Below, piece after piece: positions 1-6,876 of a stretch of DNA of 12,112 nt (its first letter is position 1; every line of letters begins with the position of its first letter). A program made the translations under genes and the position numbers. The stretch comes from Pseudomonas sp. (lineage in GTDB: Bacteria > Pseudomonadota > Gammaproteobacteria > Pseudomonadales > Pseudomonadaceae), in the NCBI GenBank assembly GCA_030654635.1, contig JAURXE010000359.1, positions 1-12,112 on the forward strand, in the 5' to 3' direction. The notes under the pieces are model-generated. The model did not search any database. It was given only the letters and a program-made list of their open reading frames with translations, and was not told the DNA's origin.

Positions 1-1
1 C

Positions 2-211
2 TACACCCTGCAAGTGGTGGCGCAAAAACACGCCATCGCCTCCCACGCGGCGATCATCTTCTCGCTGGAGGCGGTATTTGCCGCCCTGGCCGGCAGCCTG
101 TTCCTGGATGAAACCCTGCAACTGCGCGGCTATATCGGCTGTGCGCTGATGTTTATCGGCATGCTGATCGCGCAATTGTGGCCAAGGAAAGCCGAGCCCG
201 CGAGCGCCTGA
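2..211 (+). CDS. EamA/DMT-family permease, C-terminal fragment (5' end outside window)
   Basis: Only the last 69 residues are present; the reading frame is open to the left edge, so the start lies upstream. Two hydrophobic segments are visible. The first is roughly AAIIFSLEAVFAALAGSLFL, followed by the short loop DETLQLRG. The second is YIGCALMFIGMLIAQLW, followed by a basic/polar tail and TGA. A Q/K-rich entry, then IFSLE.VFA..AG, then DE, then G..GC.L...GML is the usual end of the last EamA repeat in drug/metabolite transporters, inner-membrane proteins with 10 helices. The substrate cannot be told from this piece. The gene runs tail to tail with the methyltransferase gene, with only 16 bp between the two stops and no evident terminator hairpin. 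The family call is fairly safe; the specific function is unknown. Confidence 0.85.
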   Translation, partial: YTLQVVAQKHAIASHAAIIFSLEAVFAALAGSLFLDETLQLRGYIGCALMFIGMLIAQLWPRKAEPASA

Positions 212-227
212 ACCTGGCGCGCTATCG

Positions 228-1184
228 CTACGGCGCAGCCTGTTGAGCCGCCTGGACAAACAGCAAGGCCTTCAAGCCGCTGTCCGGGTTGCTGTCGGCA
301 AACTCCGGCGGGTTGTCCAGTCGCTGGGCAAACACCAGGCTGGGCGCTTGGGTCGCCATGCCCTCGATTAAAAATTCGGGCCCGGTGGTCGGGTCGTTGA
401 TGCAGGCCAGCACTGTGCCCTGCGCGCTAAGCAAATCCGGCAGGCGGCGGAGGATTTTTTGATAGTCCTGGGTCAGGGCGAAACTACCTTTTTGAAATGA
501 CGGCGGGTCGATGATGATCAAATCATAGGGGCCGCAACTCTTGAGCTTGCCCCACGACTTGAACAGTTCATGACCCAGGAAACTCACCTTACTTAGATCA
601 TGCTGATTGAGCCGGTGGTTGTCCCGGCCCCGGCTGAGCGCTGCGCGGGCCATGTCGAGATTGACCACATGGCTGGCGCCACCGGCAATCGCCGCCACCG
701 AGAAGCCACAGGTGTAGGCGAACAGATTCAATACCCGCTTGCCCTCGGCCTGGGCTTGTACCCAGCGGCGGCCGTAGCGCATGTCCAGAAACAAGCCGTT
801 GTTTTGCTTTTTGCCCAGGTCCAGCTTGTAGCGCAGGCCACCCTCGCTGATCAGCCACTCATCCACCGGCTCGCCGAGCAGAAACTCGGTGCTGCTGTCC
901 GGGAGGTAGCGGTGTTGCAGCAGCAGACGTTGCGCGCCGCTGCGCTGCCACTCGGGTGTCTGGGTGAGGGCCAGCAGCATGTGTTTTAAGGCGGCCAGTT
1001 CTGACTCGGCGGGCTGGCGAAACAGACAGACCAGCAGCAGGCCCTGCAGCCAGTCTGCGGTGACCTGTTCAAGCCCAGGCCAGCGCTGACCGCGACCGTG
1101 GAACAAGCGCCGCGTTTCGTTCGGCGGCGAGCTTAGCGCGCCGACTAATTGCTGCTGCAAGGTAGCGATGGCGTCTGTGTTCAT
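228..1184 (-). CDS. Class I SAM-dependent methyltransferase, RlmI/RlmK-like (PF10672 type)
   Basis: A 318-residue protein. The N-terminal ~115 residues are a leader domain without recognisable motifs. The strand pattern GLFLDMR (130-136) precedes the Rossmann methyltransferase core, as in the RlmI and RlmK rRNA methyltransferases. Motif I is VLNLFAYTCGFSVAAIAGGA (151-170), the acidic residue that would bind the SAM ribose is D177 in VVNLDMARAAL, and the catalytic-type motif is IIDPPSF (224-230). The DPPSF signature is shared with 23S rRNA base methyltransferases, so an RNA or ribosomal substrate is likely. The protein lacks the PUA domain of RlmI and the THUMP domain of RlmL, so the exact target is unknown. 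Start: the ATG gives a sensible N terminus (MNTDAIATLQQQL), but no good Shine-Dalgarno sequence precedes it. It lies 77 bp downstream of the DTW gene on the same strand, so the two probably share a transcript. A role in RNA modification would fit both. Confidence 0.85.
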   Translation of the reverse strand: MNTDAIATLQQQLVGALSSPPNETRRLFHGRGQRWPGLEQVTADWLQGLLLVCLFRQPAESELAALKHMLLALTQTPEWQRSGAQRLLLQHRYLPDSSTEFLLGEPVDEWLISEGGLRYKLDLGKKQNNGLFLDMRYGRRWVQAQAEGKRVLNLFAYTCGFSVAAIAGGASHVVNLDMARAALSRGRDNHRLNQHDLSKVSFLGHELFKSWGKLKSCGPYDLIIIDPPSFQKGSFALTQDYQKILRRLPDLLSAQGTVLACINDPTTGPEFLIEGMATQAPSLVFAQRLDNPPEFADSNPDSGLKALLFVQAAQQAAP

Positions 1185-1261
1185 GGCTGTTGCTTACTCA
1201 TGGGGTGAAGCCGACTGGGGCAAATCGCGCAGTGCATTGGAGTGGCGATCAGTGCTTAGAC

Positions 1262-1987
1262 CTAGCTCGCTAGCGGCGCACAGAGGGCACGCAAACGCTG
1301 ATGCGCAGCATCCTCAAGGTCCAGCGGCAGGTAGTTCTTGGCATTCAGATAGTGGCTGGTGAAGACCTCCAGATAGGCATCCAGGGTCTCGGCGGCATGC
1401 TGCTCGCCGGCCAACTCCAGGCACAACGCCGCCACTTCGCTGGTGCACAGATGGTCATCGCGTTTGGAGCGGCGCAGGCGATAGCGCGACAGTTGCTCGG
1501 GCTGCAGGCTGAGCACCGGCAAGTGGTTTAAATACGGGCTTTTGCGAAACATCTTGCGTGCCTCAGGCCAGGTGGCATCCAGCAAGATAAACAGCGGTCG
1601 CTTGCCGGCGACCGGCAGCACTTGTGTTACCACCCGTTCGGGCGCGACAAACTCCCCCGGAAACACCAGATAGGGCTGCCACTGCGGGTCGGCGAGTAAA
1701 GCCAGCAACGCCGGATCGACCTCAGTGCGCGACCAACCAAAGGCGCTGGTCTCGCTGACCAGATCGGCAATCAACCAACCGGTGTTGCTCGGCTTGAGCG
1801 GCTCGACGTCGTACATGATCAGGCACATGCCGGACGTGGTGGGCAGCTGCGGGCGCAACGCACAGAGGCAATGACTGAAGATCACCCGGCAATTTGGGCA
1901 ACGCGGCGCCCGCGAGCCACGGGCGATAAAGGGTTTGACGCTGCGGGCCAAGCGCGCCGCGCGCAAACGAGCTACAGCATGGCTCAT
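1262..1987 (-). CDS. DTW-domain tRNA-uridine aminocarboxypropyltransferase (TapT/YfiP-like)
   Basis: A 241-residue protein starting MSHAVARLRAARLARS. Enzymes of this family transfer the 3-amino-3-carboxypropyl group of SAM to uridine in tRNA (acp3U, position 47 in E. coli). The N terminus is basic and carries a four-cysteine, probably zinc-binding knuckle: C30-x2-C33 and C40-x-C42. Next come the conserved EPLKPSNTG stretch (62-70), in place of the usual H/E..RP.NTG, and the name-giving motif D137-A-T-W140 in LLDATWPEARKM. A C-terminal helical part (SEVAALCLELAG, then a tail ending LCAPLAS) completes the usual domain; the length is normal. The frame stays open upstream to 2311, but the extra 108 residues are low-complexity and run through the divergent promoter, so the start at 1987 is preferred. 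It has AGG 7 nt upstream. The neighbouring methyltransferase on the same strand suggests an RNA-modification pair. Confidence 0.88.
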   Translation of the reverse strand: MSHAVARLRAARLARSVKPFIARGSRAPRCPNCRVIFSHCLCALRPQLPTTSGMCLIMYDVEPLKPSNTGWLIADLVSETSAFGWSRTEVDPALLALLADPQWQPYLVFPGEFVAPERVVTQVLPVAGKRPLFILLDATWPEARKMFRKSPYLNHLPVLSLQPEQLSRYRLRRSKRDDHLCTSEVAALCLELAGEQHAAETLDAYLEVFTSHYLNAKNYLPLDLEDAAHQRLRALCAPLAS

Positions 1988-2091
1988 GTCGAGACCTGCG
2001 AAAGGAGAAAAACGCTCAACATGGCAGCCTGGCCGAATCAAATGGGCCGGCAGTTTACCAGAGCAGGTGCAAGGCAGCAGGCAAACAGGGG

Positions 2092-2097
2092 TATTAT
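2092..2097 (+). promoter_or_regulatory. Candidate -10 box for the exported 133-residue protein gene
   Basis: TATTAT matches the sigma70 -10 consensus in five of six positions and lies 66 bp before the start codon at 2163. No convincing -35 hexamer sits 16-18 bp upstream (the best, around 2068-2074, is poor). This is either an activated promoter or a chance match. The 175-bp interval 1988-2162 between the divergent DTW gene and this gene holds no other clear signal, and no minus-strand promoter for the DTW gene could be assigned. Confidence 0.35.
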
Positions 2098-2162
2098 GCC
2101 GCCCCGCTGAACTGCCGCCGCTAGCGTCGGTCAAAGGACGCAGCCACTCTATGGAGACTCCA

Positions 2163-2564
2163 ATGCGCCGCTTATTCGCTCTACTTGCCCTATGTTTCGT
2201 ACTGCCAACCAGCCAGGCCGCCTCGCTGAAAGACTTCGAGCTGACCAAAATGCTGCAGAAGGTGGCTAAAGAGAGCAGCGTTGGTACGCCGCGGGCGATC
2301 AATGAAGACATCCTTGATCAAGGTTATACGGTTGAAGGCAACGAGCTGATCAACTACCTCAGCGTTCGCGAAGGCCACGCCCAACAGATGCGCGACAACG
2401 CCCAGAGCATGCGCACTCAGTTGACCGCCAGCGTCTGCAGCAACACCGGCTACCGCCAATTACTGGCCCGCGGAGCGGTGTTGCGCTACCAGTTCACGGT
2501 CTACAAAACCAACCTGGCTGTGGCCACCGAACGTTTCACCAAAAGCGATTGCGGCCTGAAATAA
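2163..2564 (+). CDS. Exported small protein, quorum-sensing-regulated virulence factor family (QSregVF, PF13652-like)
   Basis: A 133-residue protein with an obvious Sec signal peptide: a short basic start (MRRL), the hydrophobic core FALLALCFVL, and a cleavage site after SQA or QAA near residue 19-20. The mature part is about 113 residues, probably periplasmic or secreted, mostly helical, with two cysteines (C92 in SVCSNTGYRQLL and C130 four residues from the end) that could form a disulfide. The SVCSN.GYR.LL..GA.L.Y.F pattern with a terminal Cys resembles, from memory, the P. aeruginosa PA3611 family. Its biochemical role is not established, and the virulence label comes from regulation. Start: an in-frame ATG at 2151 overlaps GGAG (2153-2156), which sits 6 nt before the ATG at 2163. 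The 2163 start is therefore chosen, since it puts the ribosome site correctly and gives a clean signal peptide. The gene converges on the small RHH-like gene, with 25 bp between them. Confidence 0.75.
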   Translation: MRRLFALLALCFVLPTSQAASLKDFELTKMLQKVAKESSVGTPRAINEDILDQGYTVEGNELINYLSVREGHAQQMRDNAQSMRTQLTASVCSNTGYRQLLARGAVLRYQFTVYKTNLAVATERFTKSDCGLK

Positions 2565-2589
2565 CAGTGCCACAACGCCTGCTGCAAGA

Positions 2590-2781
2590 TCAGTTTTTGC
2601 GCTGCGTCTGCTCGCTGCTGGCTTTGAGCTCGGCGAGCAAAGTTTCGATGTGCCGCGAGCGCCGGATGCCACCTTCAAGGCGCCGCTGGCACTCTTCCTC
2701 CAAACTGCTGGCATTGCTGCGCGCCGCCTGCTGCAGCAGGCGGTACAGATCCAGATCAATCTCCAGCGTAAGCTTTGGCAT
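2590..2781 (-). CDS. Small ribbon-helix-helix-like (Arc/FitA-type) hypothetical protein
   Basis: A 63-residue protein, MPKLTLEIDLDLYRLLQQAA and onward. The layout is what an RHH DNA-binding domain shows: a short beta strand with alternating residues (KLTLEID, 3-9), helix A (LDLYRLLQQAARSN), a short turn (ASS), helix B (LEEECQRRLEGGI), and then a polar basic/acidic tail (RRSRHIETLLAELKASSEQTQRKN). RHH dimers usually act as repressors or antitoxins. No toxin gene is adjacent, so an antitoxin role is not supported. Start: ATG at 2781 has AGGGAG 7 nt upstream; a GTG two codons earlier is possible but too close to the Shine-Dalgarno. It lies 73 bp after the phosphoketolase-like gene on the same strand and may be co-transcribed with it. 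The fold assignment is by eye only; the gene itself is well supported by its ribosome site and position. Confidence 0.65.
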   Translation of the reverse strand: MPKLTLEIDLDLYRLLQQAARSNASSLEEECQRRLEGGIRRSRHIETLLAELKASSEQTQRKN

Positions 2782-2854
2782 GCGCACTCTCCCTGTCTAA
2801 TCACTACTTTTATTTTTGTTACGCGGCGCATCCCTAAGCCGTCGCGCGGCACGC

Positions 2855-5263
2855 TTAGCGCAAAGCTGCCGGATCACCCTCGCCCTGCACTGCGGCAACT
2901 TGCGGCGCAGATAACAGAGTATCGAGGGGAACGTTTCGCAACTTCGCACACGCCAGTAAAATATGCGCCCATGTCGCGCCATTGGCAAACAGCATACCGG
3001 CCTCATCCAAGGTGCCGCCGCGATTGCGATAACCCAGCACAACGCTGTTATTGGCATCCGGCAACAACGGCCACAGATGCCCACGCGCCACCTCGGGGCG
3101 CATATGGGTGAGCAACACCCGCAATTTATGGTCGCGGGGGAACAGCTGCTCACAGAGCGCCGCACTGGCCAGCGTCGCCGCCTCCCACTGATCGCGCGGC
3201 GCCCGAAAACGTCCTGGCTCTTGAATATAAACCAACCGATAGGCATAGCCGGCCGCACGTAAATGTGAGGCCGCACGGCGCATTTCGGTGAATTGATAAC
3301 TGCCGGTGGCCAGCAGCAACAACGGCTCACTGCCGCTTAACTGCTCAACCAGCAAGGCGCCATCCACCGCCAACTGTTCGGCTTGTGCTTGGCTAAATAC
3401 GGCCGCCTGCTCGCGCTTGGCAATCACCATGCAGGCCAGTTGCCCACGGGCCTGGTAGATGCCAGGCAAGCAGGCCAGCACCGAGTTGTGATCGGCGGGG
3501 AATAGCACCCGAACCATGTCGCTCATTTCACCGAGCAAGGCTTCGCAAAAACCAGTGTCTTGATGGGACTGCTGATTCTTGCCGTTTTCCCAGGTATGTG
3601 AAGAGGCCACCAACGGCCAACCCAGCCAACCGGCTGGGCGTCCGGCTTGTTTTTGCTGGCGAGCAAAAATCAGGCTCTGGCGCACCGCGCCGAGCATCTT
3701 CACGCAGAACGCTTCGTAACTGGCGACCAGGTTCAAACCGCCCTGATTGGCCAGGCAGGCGGACACCACCGCCTCCTCATTAAGCGCGGTGATGATGCTG
3801 CCATCCAGCGCTTCCAGCTCACTCTCAGGCGCGCAGACCCGATGTTTCAGGGCATGCAGCACACCGCACAAGCGATTACTGGCCAGTTCATCGGGATTGC
3901 CGACCCGCGGGCGCAGCGTCGGATTGGCCGCGACCAAATCCACAAAGAAGCGATCTAGCGCCGCCATGGGTGAGCAATCGTCGGAGCGATAGGTCAACTC
4001 CGGCAATTGCGGGGTCAGCGGATGGCGGGTCGCCAACGGATTATCCCGTTCCAGGGCGCGACCAGCGCGGTGCTGCGCAAACAACTGACGCGCCGCCGCC
4101 AACTCTGCCGGCGGCACCCAGAGCGGCGCCACATGCTGATTAAACAGCGCACGCGCCTCGGTATCCTGATGCGGATTGCCCGGCAATGGAAGGTTGTGCG
4201 CGGCATTGCTACCGGCACCATAAAAACCAAAACCTTTCAGGGTTTCGGCAATCGCGTAAGGCATCGGCAAGGGATAATGAAGGATGCCGCCGTGCATCTC
4301 ATGCACGCGATGCGCCAAGCGCTGCTCCATCTCCCAGAGGGTGCACACAAAGGCCGCCGGGTCACGGCCATCGAAAATCAGCGGATCAAAACCACAACCG
4401 CGCAAGTGCTTGGCAAAACCTTCGACGCCAGCATGGGTGCCCATCTCGGTGCGCTGCTCAATGCGCCGCCCGTTAGCAATCATCACCGGCAACGCCAGAC
4501 CACAATCTTCGGCGCGCCACCAGCGCGGCATCCAATCACTACCACGCTGCTCCTCCGCCGCGCCATCGGACAAAAACGCCACCAAGGTTTCGCCCGGCAA
4601 CGGAATATGCGCGTATTGCAGCTCGGCAAAGCCGAGATAACCACCCTCGGCAATACCGCCGGCCGTGTGCGGGTTGACGTGACTGCCCAGCGGCGCCGAC
4701 GGACTGCCATCCGCGCCCTGGGCATAACCGTAAAAATCCGTCAGCAGGCGATTCATCCCGTCGCCACCGTCGCCATAGCGCTCGGCCTGTTCGGGATGCA
4801 AATTGCCGGTTAACAGGTTCAGCGCATCAATAGCCGCCACGCAGTGGCCCTGCCCCATCAACCAACCACGGGTCTGGCCGGTCAGGGCATTGAGGCCCAG
4901 ATAACCGGCATAGGCCGGCACCATATTCAGCGCACCACCGGTGTGTCCTTGTGGCTCGAGCTTAAAATCCTCGGCGGCCAAAGGCGCGCCATCGAGCCGT
5001 ACTTGCTTGGCGTAAGTCATGTGCACCACCAGCCACAGCCCCGTCACGCTAAGTCGGTCGAGGGCCTGCAACAGCTGATAGACACTGGCCACACTCGGTT
5101 GTTTACCGGCCTGCACCAGTTGATGGGCCAAGCGAAACACCGCGGCCTGCGTCTGCGGACTATGCTCAACAGGGCCGTAACCCGCCTGCCAACTGGCAAA
5201 CGCCGGCTCTTGTTGGCCGTGCTCAATCAACTCGGCCAGACTTGGCAATATCTGCTGCTGCAT
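2855..5263 (-). CDS. Divergent phosphoketolase (XFP)-family ThDP enzyme
   Basis: An 802-residue protein, the usual phosphoketolase length. True phosphoketolases split xylulose-5-P or fructose-6-P with phosphate into acetyl phosphate plus an aldose phosphate, using thiamine diphosphate. Family marks are GHTGG (106-110, canonical GHWGTTPG), GQGH (137-140, canonical GPGHGG), SHVNPHTAGGIAEGGYLG (194-211, canonical SH.APETPGSIHEGGELG), SDGAAEE (232-238, canonical GDGEAETG) followed by NGRRIEQ (264-270), the hinge PDELASNRL (457-465), SYEAF (515-519), HTWENGKNQQSHQDTGF (556-572) and GYRNRGGTLD (744-753). N, middle and C domains are all present. Several active-site motifs are altered, so the substrate may differ; as I recall, some public records of this subfamily are labelled xylulose-5-phosphate 3-epimerase. 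Start: ATG at 5263 has GGAGG 8 nt upstream; in-frame ATG at 5278 overlaps that site, and TTG at 5287 is unlikely. It is transcribed divergently from the beta-CASP gene and has an FNR/ANR-like box upstream. Confidence 0.82.
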   Translation of the reverse strand: MQQQILPSLAELIEHGQQEPAFASWQAGYGPVEHSPQTQAAVFRLAHQLVQAGKQPSVASVYQLLQALDRLSVTGLWLVVHMTYAKQVRLDGAPLAAEDFKLEPQGHTGGALNMVPAYAGYLGLNALTGQTRGWLMGQGHCVAAIDALNLLTGNLHPEQAERYGDGGDGMNRLLTDFYGYAQGADGSPSAPLGSHVNPHTAGGIAEGGYLGFAELQYAHIPLPGETLVAFLSDGAAEEQRGSDWMPRWWRAEDCGLALPVMIANGRRIEQRTEMGTHAGVEGFAKHLRGCGFDPLIFDGRDPAAFVCTLWEMEQRLAHRVHEMHGGILHYPLPMPYAIAETLKGFGFYGAGSNAAHNLPLPGNPHQDTEARALFNQHVAPLWVPPAELAAARQLFAQHRAGRALERDNPLATRHPLTPQLPELTYRSDDCSPMAALDRFFVDLVAANPTLRPRVGNPDELASNRLCGVLHALKHRVCAPESELEALDGSIITALNEEAVVSACLANQGGLNLVASYEAFCVKMLGAVRQSLIFARQQKQAGRPAGWLGWPLVASSHTWENGKNQQSHQDTGFCEALLGEMSDMVRVLFPADHNSVLACLPGIYQARGQLACMVIAKREQAAVFSQAQAEQLAVDGALLVEQLSGSEPLLLLATGSYQFTEMRRAASHLRAAGYAYRLVYIQEPGRFRAPRDQWEAATLASAALCEQLFPRDHKLRVLLTHMRPEVARGHLWPLLPDANNSVVLGYRNRGGTLDEAGMLFANGATWAHILLACAKLRNVPLDTLLSAPQVAAVQGEGDPAALR

Positions 5264-5293
5264 GTGCGACGCCTCCATTAATCCCAATACTGC

Positions 5294-5322
5294 AGTTTAG
5301 GCGCAGCCAATTACAGTTGATG
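5294..5322 (-). promoter_or_regulatory. Candidate promoter of the phosphoketolase-like gene
   Basis: On the minus strand TAAACT (5294-5299, four of six to TATAAT) is preceded after 17 bp by CATCAA (5317-5322), a poor -35 that is itself the left half of the palindrome described separately. A weak -35 overlapped by an operator is what class II activated promoters look like. Transcription would start near 5287-5288, leaving a leader of about 25 nt before the start codon at 5263. This is inferred from spacing only. Confidence 0.4.
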
Positions 5323-5336
5323 CTGATATGCATCAA
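5317..5336. promoter_or_regulatory. 20-bp palindromic operator containing an FNR/ANR-like box
   Basis: TTGATGC and GCATCAA are perfect inverted 7-bp arms around TGATAT. Nested in it, 5323-5336 reads CTGAT-ATGC-ATCAA, nine of ten conserved positions of the FNR/ANR/DNR site TTGAT-N4-ATCAA. The centre of the nested box (5329.5) is about 41.5 bp upstream of the inferred start of the phosphoketolase-like transcript, the classical position for FNR-type activation. No good -10 box lies at the matching distance on the other side, so control of the beta-CASP gene from this site is less clear. It could instead be bound as a 7-6-7 palindrome by a different dimeric regulator. Confidence 0.5.
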
Positions 5337-5392
5337 GACCAACCGACACAACAGGCGCAGCCTGAACAGACACAGCATTTTGCGGAGGACAT

Positions 5393-6796
5393 ATGGCCCT
5401 GCTCAGCTTTCTCGGTGCAACCCAGCAAGTAACCGGCTCCTGCTACCTGATCGAAACCCGCGACGGCGCCAAGGTGCTGCTCGAATGCGGCATGCGCCAA
5501 GGTCACCAGGAGGCCGAAGTAGGTAATCGCGCACCCTTTGCCTTCGACCCCAATAGCCTCAATGCCGTGGTGCTCTCCCACGCCCACCTCGACCACAGCG
5601 GCTTGTTGCCACGCCTGGTTGCCGCCGGTTACCGCGGCCCGATCTTCGCCACCGAGGCCACCTGCGAGCTTTTGGAGTTGATGCTGCTCGACTCAGCCCA
5701 CCTGCAAGAAAAAGACGCCGAATGGGAAAATAAATGGCGCGCCCGCTCAGGCCAGCCGGCCATTACCGCGCTTTACACCGTGGCCGACGTTGAGCAGACG
5801 CTAAAACAACGGCGGCCATTACCTTACAAAGGCACGCAAGAAGTGGCGCCGGGGGTGCAGGTCAGCTTTCATGAGGCCGGGCATATTCTCGGCGCGGCCA
5901 TCGTCGAGCTACTGATCGAGGATCACCACCTGCAACGGCGCCTGGTATTCTCCGGAGACTTGGGCAATACCTGTTCGCCACTGATGCGCGACCCGAGCAT
6001 TTTGACCCAGGCCGATGTGTTGATGCTCGAATCGACCTACGGCGACCGCGACCATCGCGCCAGCGAAGACACCCTAGATGAGCTGGCCGCCATACTGCAA
6101 GCCGCCCACCGCGATGGCGGCAATGTGCTGATCCCCTCCTTTGCCGTTGGCCGCACCCAGGACCTGATCTACTACCTTGGGCGCTTTTATCAGGAAGGTC
6201 GCTTGCCGCAACAGGTGGTATTTCTCGACAGCCCGATGGCGATTCGCGCCAACGCGGTTTACTCCCACTACCGCGAGCAACTGGACCCAGCTGATCGGGC
6301 CCGCCTGGGCGCCAAAGGCGGCAAGCGGGTGGAAGACTGGCTGCCGATTTTACGCTGCACCGCCGACGCCGATGAGTCGATGGCCATTAACCGGATCAAA
6401 AGTGGCGCCATCATTATTGCCGGCAGCGGCATGTGCACCGGCGGGCGAATTGTCCATCACTTCAAACACAACCTGTGGCGCCCCGAATGCCACGTGGTCT
6501 TCCCCGGCTTCCAAGCCAAAGGCACGCTGGGCCGCAGCCTCGTCGACGGGGCCAGCAGTGTAAAAGTGCTGCATCAGCCAATTGCCGTGAAAGCCAAAAT
6601 TCACACCTTGGGCGGCTTCTCGGCCCACGCCGGACAATCGCAGCTAGTAGACTGGGTTAAACACTTCGAGCATCACCCTGAACTGTACTTGGTACACGGC
6701 GAGCTGGAAAAAATGCAGGTACTGCAACAAGTGCTGCGGGAAAAACTGAACTGGATCGCCAACATTGCTGAACCCGGAGAACAAATCGCACTCTGA
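5393..6796 (+). CDS. Beta-CASP metallo-beta-lactamase-fold RNase (RNA specificity domain)
   Basis: A 467-residue protein with every motif of the bacterial beta-CASP nucleases, which cleave RNA with two zinc ions. The MBL motif 2 is HAHLDH (63-68), motif 3 is H164 in EAGHILGA, and motif 4 is D189 in SGDLGN. Motif A of beta-CASP is ESTYGDR (213-219), followed by IPSFAVGRTQ (247-256), the GSGMCTGGRIVHH segment (344-356), the late histidine H412 in GFSAHAGQ, and H435 in LVHGE. The C terminus is the usual RMMBL-like domain. Length and motif order match TTHA0252-type and YSH1/CPSF73-related proteins, so an endo- or exoribonuclease acting in the cytoplasm is expected; the target RNA is unknown. GGAGG sits 4 nt before the ATG, a rather short spacing. 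It is divergent from the phosphoketolase-like gene and followed 80 bp later by the LOG gene on the same strand, probably as one transcript interrupted by a hairpin. Confidence 0.92.
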   Translation: MALLSFLGATQQVTGSCYLIETRDGAKVLLECGMRQGHQEAEVGNRAPFAFDPNSLNAVVLSHAHLDHSGLLPRLVAAGYRGPIFATEATCELLELMLLDSAHLQEKDAEWENKWRARSGQPAITALYTVADVEQTLKQRRPLPYKGTQEVAPGVQVSFHEAGHILGAAIVELLIEDHHLQRRLVFSGDLGNTCSPLMRDPSILTQADVLMLESTYGDRDHRASEDTLDELAAILQAAHRDGGNVLIPSFAVGRTQDLIYYLGRFYQEGRLPQQVVFLDSPMAIRANAVYSHYREQLDPADRARLGAKGGKRVEDWLPILRCTADADESMAINRIKSGAIIIAGSGMCTGGRIVHHFKHNLWRPECHVVFPGFQAKGTLGRSLVDGASSVKVLHQPIAVKAKIHTLGGFSAHAGQSQLVDWVKHFEHHPELYLVHGELEKMQVLQQVLREKLNWIANIAEPGEQIAL

Positions 6797-6815
6797 CACT
6801 GCGCCAATAATGAGC

Positions 6816-6854
6816 GCTATCGGTGGCGATGGGTTCTCACGCGCTACCGATAGC
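6816..6854 (+). other. Stem-loop between the beta-CASP and LOG genes
   Basis: GCTATCGGTGGCG (6816-6828) and CGCTACCGATAGC (6842-6854) pair over 13 bp (12 Watson-Crick and one G-U in the sense RNA) around a 13-nt loop. It starts 20 nt after the beta-CASP stop and ends 8 nt before the Shine-Dalgarno of the LOG gene (AAAGGAG, 6863-6869). No U-tract follows, so it is not a standard intrinsic terminator. It could be a processing or stability element, an attenuator or a protein-bound palindrome. Confidence 0.6.
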
Positions 6855-6876
6855 CCAGCGCAAAAGGAGTAGTTGC

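Noticed and set aside
1935..2150. Upstream extension of the exported-protein gene in the same frame
   Set aside because: It would bury the signal peptide inside the protein. GGAG at 2153-2156 places the start at 2163.
1988..2311. 108-codon upstream extension of the DTW gene
   Set aside because: The extension crosses the divergent promoter region and the start of the exported-protein gene, has no domain character, and the 1987 start already gives a full-length DTW protein.
2834..2858. Inverted repeat CTAAGC/GCTTAG around the stop of the phosphoketolase-like gene, considered as a terminator
   Set aside because: Only a 6-bp outer stem with a poorly pairing 13-nt interior and no U-tract; it does not separate this gene convincingly from the small gene downstream.
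4007..4813. Open frame of 268 codons on the plus strand, antisense to the phosphoketolase-like gene
   Set aside because: The product is a low-complexity Arg/His/Gln-rich string typical of a shadow frame in GC-rich DNA.
6823..6876. 18-codon N-terminal extension of the LOG gene
   Set aside because: It runs through the stem-loop and the strong Shine-Dalgarno AAAGGAG used by the ATG at 6877.
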